Positions 63,021 to 64,000 of a stretch of DNA of 64,000 nt are shown here, piece after piece. The DNA is from Mucilaginibacter aquaedulcis (GTDB lineage Bacteria > Bacteroidota > Bacteroidia > Sphingobacteriales > Sphingobacteriaceae): NCBI RefSeq assembly GCF_030409325.1, contig NZ_JAUFPR010000001.1, positions 310,001-374,000 of the forward strand, in the 5' to 3' direction. The first letter of the stretch is position 1. Each line of letters begins with the position of its first letter. Under the pieces are notes generated by a model. The model searched no databases and was not told where the DNA came from. It was given only the letters and a program-made list of their open reading frames with translations. The translations under genes and the position numbers were made by a program.

Positions 63021-64000
63021 TTATTCTTCATGTAATGCCACCGCCGGATAAATTGCCGCGGCCTGCCTGCCCGGGTACAGCGAACATAACAATACCAGCA
63101 AGTAAATGAACACAATAGCCAGCAGCATGGCCGTAATATAAATACCCGCCTGTAAATTAAATACGTTAAGCAACGGAAACTGCACGGCAAAAAACGTCCC
63201 GATAATTACCGATAAGGTGGCCAGTATCAATGATTCGGCAATGAGCTGTGCCGAAACCGAATTACCGGTAGCTCCTACTGCCCTGCGCAAGCCAATTTCG
63301 GCACGGCGGCGGTTAATATTGTACCACAATACGCCAAAAATACCCAGCGATACATTGATGATCAAAAAAGCGGCTACGATACAAAATATAGTAATGGGAA
63401 CCAAAGTGCTTTTATTGGTGCTTATCCGTTTTTTTGAAAAATGTTGTATCTCAACCGATGCATCCTTCATATAATTAGCCACGGTTTTATATAGTTTGCT
63501 TTCAAAAGCGGCATCGGCATCGGGCGATACCTTGATGATCAGTTGGCCCAGCCATCGCATAGCACCGGTATCAATACGATTGTAAAGCGCCATGCCCGAT
63601 GGCAGGTAATCGCCCTTATCTTTCATATCCTGCACAACGCCTATTATTTTTATTTTTTTGATGGATGAGTTGCTGTTATCGCTTATCAATTGCCCCACCG
63701 CACTGCCATTGCCAAATAACTGCTCTTTAAGCGAGGCGTTTATAACCACAGGGCGGTAAGTACTAACCACATCCTGCTGGTTAAACCAGCGGCCCTCTAA
63801 TAAATTCATGCTGAAGGCATCGCGGTAACCATCGCCGGTTTGGTAATAGTTAACGGGGCTGTAGCTCACGCCTTTGTAACTAAGCCCGGTTGTGTTCATA
63901 CTGCTGGTAAACGGCACATTGCCCGATGCAAAACTAAGTGCCTTTATTTGCGGCATACTTTTCAGCATAGCGGTAAGGGTGGCATAATACTGCGTTACAG
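63021..64000 (-). CDS. MacB/FtsX-type ABC transporter permease, C-terminal part
   Basis: The frame is open to the right edge, so the N-terminus lies outside. The visible part has a periplasmic MacB-like core (SYSPVNYYQTGDGYRDAFSMNLLEGRWF) and three C-terminal membrane segments, with the FtsX motif NRRRAEIGLRRAVGATG between them. Such permeases move peptides, lipids or drugs, or act as mechanotransmission devices, with an ATPase encoded nearby; that gene is not visible. It is the first visible gene of the operon with the sigma54-type regulator (21 bases) and its kinase. Related cell-envelope stress systems often have this structure. Confidence 0.92.
   Translation of the reverse strand, partial: VTQYYATLTAMLKSMPQIKALSFASGNVPFTSSMNTTGLSYKGVSYSPVNYYQTGDGYRDAFSMNLLEGRWFNQQDVVSTYRPVVINASLKEQLFGNGSAVGQLISDNSNSSIKKIKIIGVVQDMKDKGDYLPSGMALYNRIDTGAMRWLGQLIIKVSPDADAAFESKLYKTVANYMKDASVEIQHFSKKRISTNKSTLVPITIFCIVAAFLIINVSLGIFGVLWYNINRRRAEIGLRRAVGATGNSVSAQLIAESLILATLSVIIGTFFAVQFPLLNVFNLQAGIYITAMLLAIVFIYLLVLLCSLYPGRQAAAIYPAVALHEE

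Overview
The window looks like chromosomal DNA of a Bacteroidota member of the Sphingobacteriaceae, most like Mucilaginibacter or Pedobacter; the genus is an inference. The evidence is two SusC/SusD pairs, one with a FecI-type sigma factor, FecR anti-sigma factor and STN-domain SusC, a broad set of secreted glycoside hydrolases, many lipoproteins, scarce Shine-Dalgarno sequences and a few TAnnTTTG promoter boxes. I saw no rRNA, tRNA, CRISPR array, transposase or phage genes. Both window edges cut genes.

Layout. 1-4.7 kb: the start of a large fatty acyl-AMP ligase/ACP/ketosynthase polyketide synthase, preceded on the same strand by an NtrC-type regulator whose receiver has Asn in place of the phospho-accepting Asp. 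5.2-9.6 kb: a secreted epoxide hydrolase, then a likely operon (YceI, tautomerase, SDR, NTF2-like protein, SDR) behind two near-identical Crp/Fnr-like palindromes. 9.7-11.4 kb: an ECF-like sigma factor with a cysteine tail, and a third SDR. 12-17.2 kb: a SusC/SusD pair with strong palindromes upstream. 17.4-20.4 kb: a patatin phospholipase and a Pif1-like helicase. 20.4-23.6 kb (minus strand): crtB, idi, a DUF2236/MpaB-like oxygenase and a MarR-like regulator, with a large palindrome upstream. 23.9-26.2 kb: a Tat-exported Gfo/Idh/MocA oxidoreductase divergent from a class I fructose-bisphosphate aldolase.

26.3-36.7 kb (minus strand): an exported glycan-degradation block with an NHL protein, GH92, GH95, a two-domain esterase and GH36. 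37-39.8 kb: a membrane histidine kinase, a lone receiver and a receiver/class III adenylate cyclase, an apparent phosphorelay-to-cAMP unit. 39.9-43.5 kb: YitT, an HD hydrolase, a dicarboxylate/amino acid symporter and a TRIC-like channel. 43.5-50.7 kb: a complete sigma/anti-sigma/SusC/SusD unit with a possible antisense RNA opposite the SusC leader. 50.8-59.8 kb: TMEM175, GH88, a lipoprotein, a PQQ dehydrogenase with an inserted cytochrome c domain, a DUF885 metalloprotein and a clan GH-D glycosidase. 59.8-60.3 kb: a cluster of different palindromic repeats. 60.3-64 kb: an FtsX/MacB-type permease (cut by the edge), a sigma54-type response regulator with a modified GAFTGA loop, and its histidine kinase.

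The most interesting leads are the crtB-idi-DUF2236-MarR group as a possible isoprenoid-oxidising unit, the candidate antisense sRNA at the second SusC gene, the paired Crp/Fnr-like operators, the Asn-receiver regulator beside the lipo-polyketide synthase, the receiver-cyclase operon, and the 59.9-60.3 kb repeat nest. All functions are read from sequence motifs alone.
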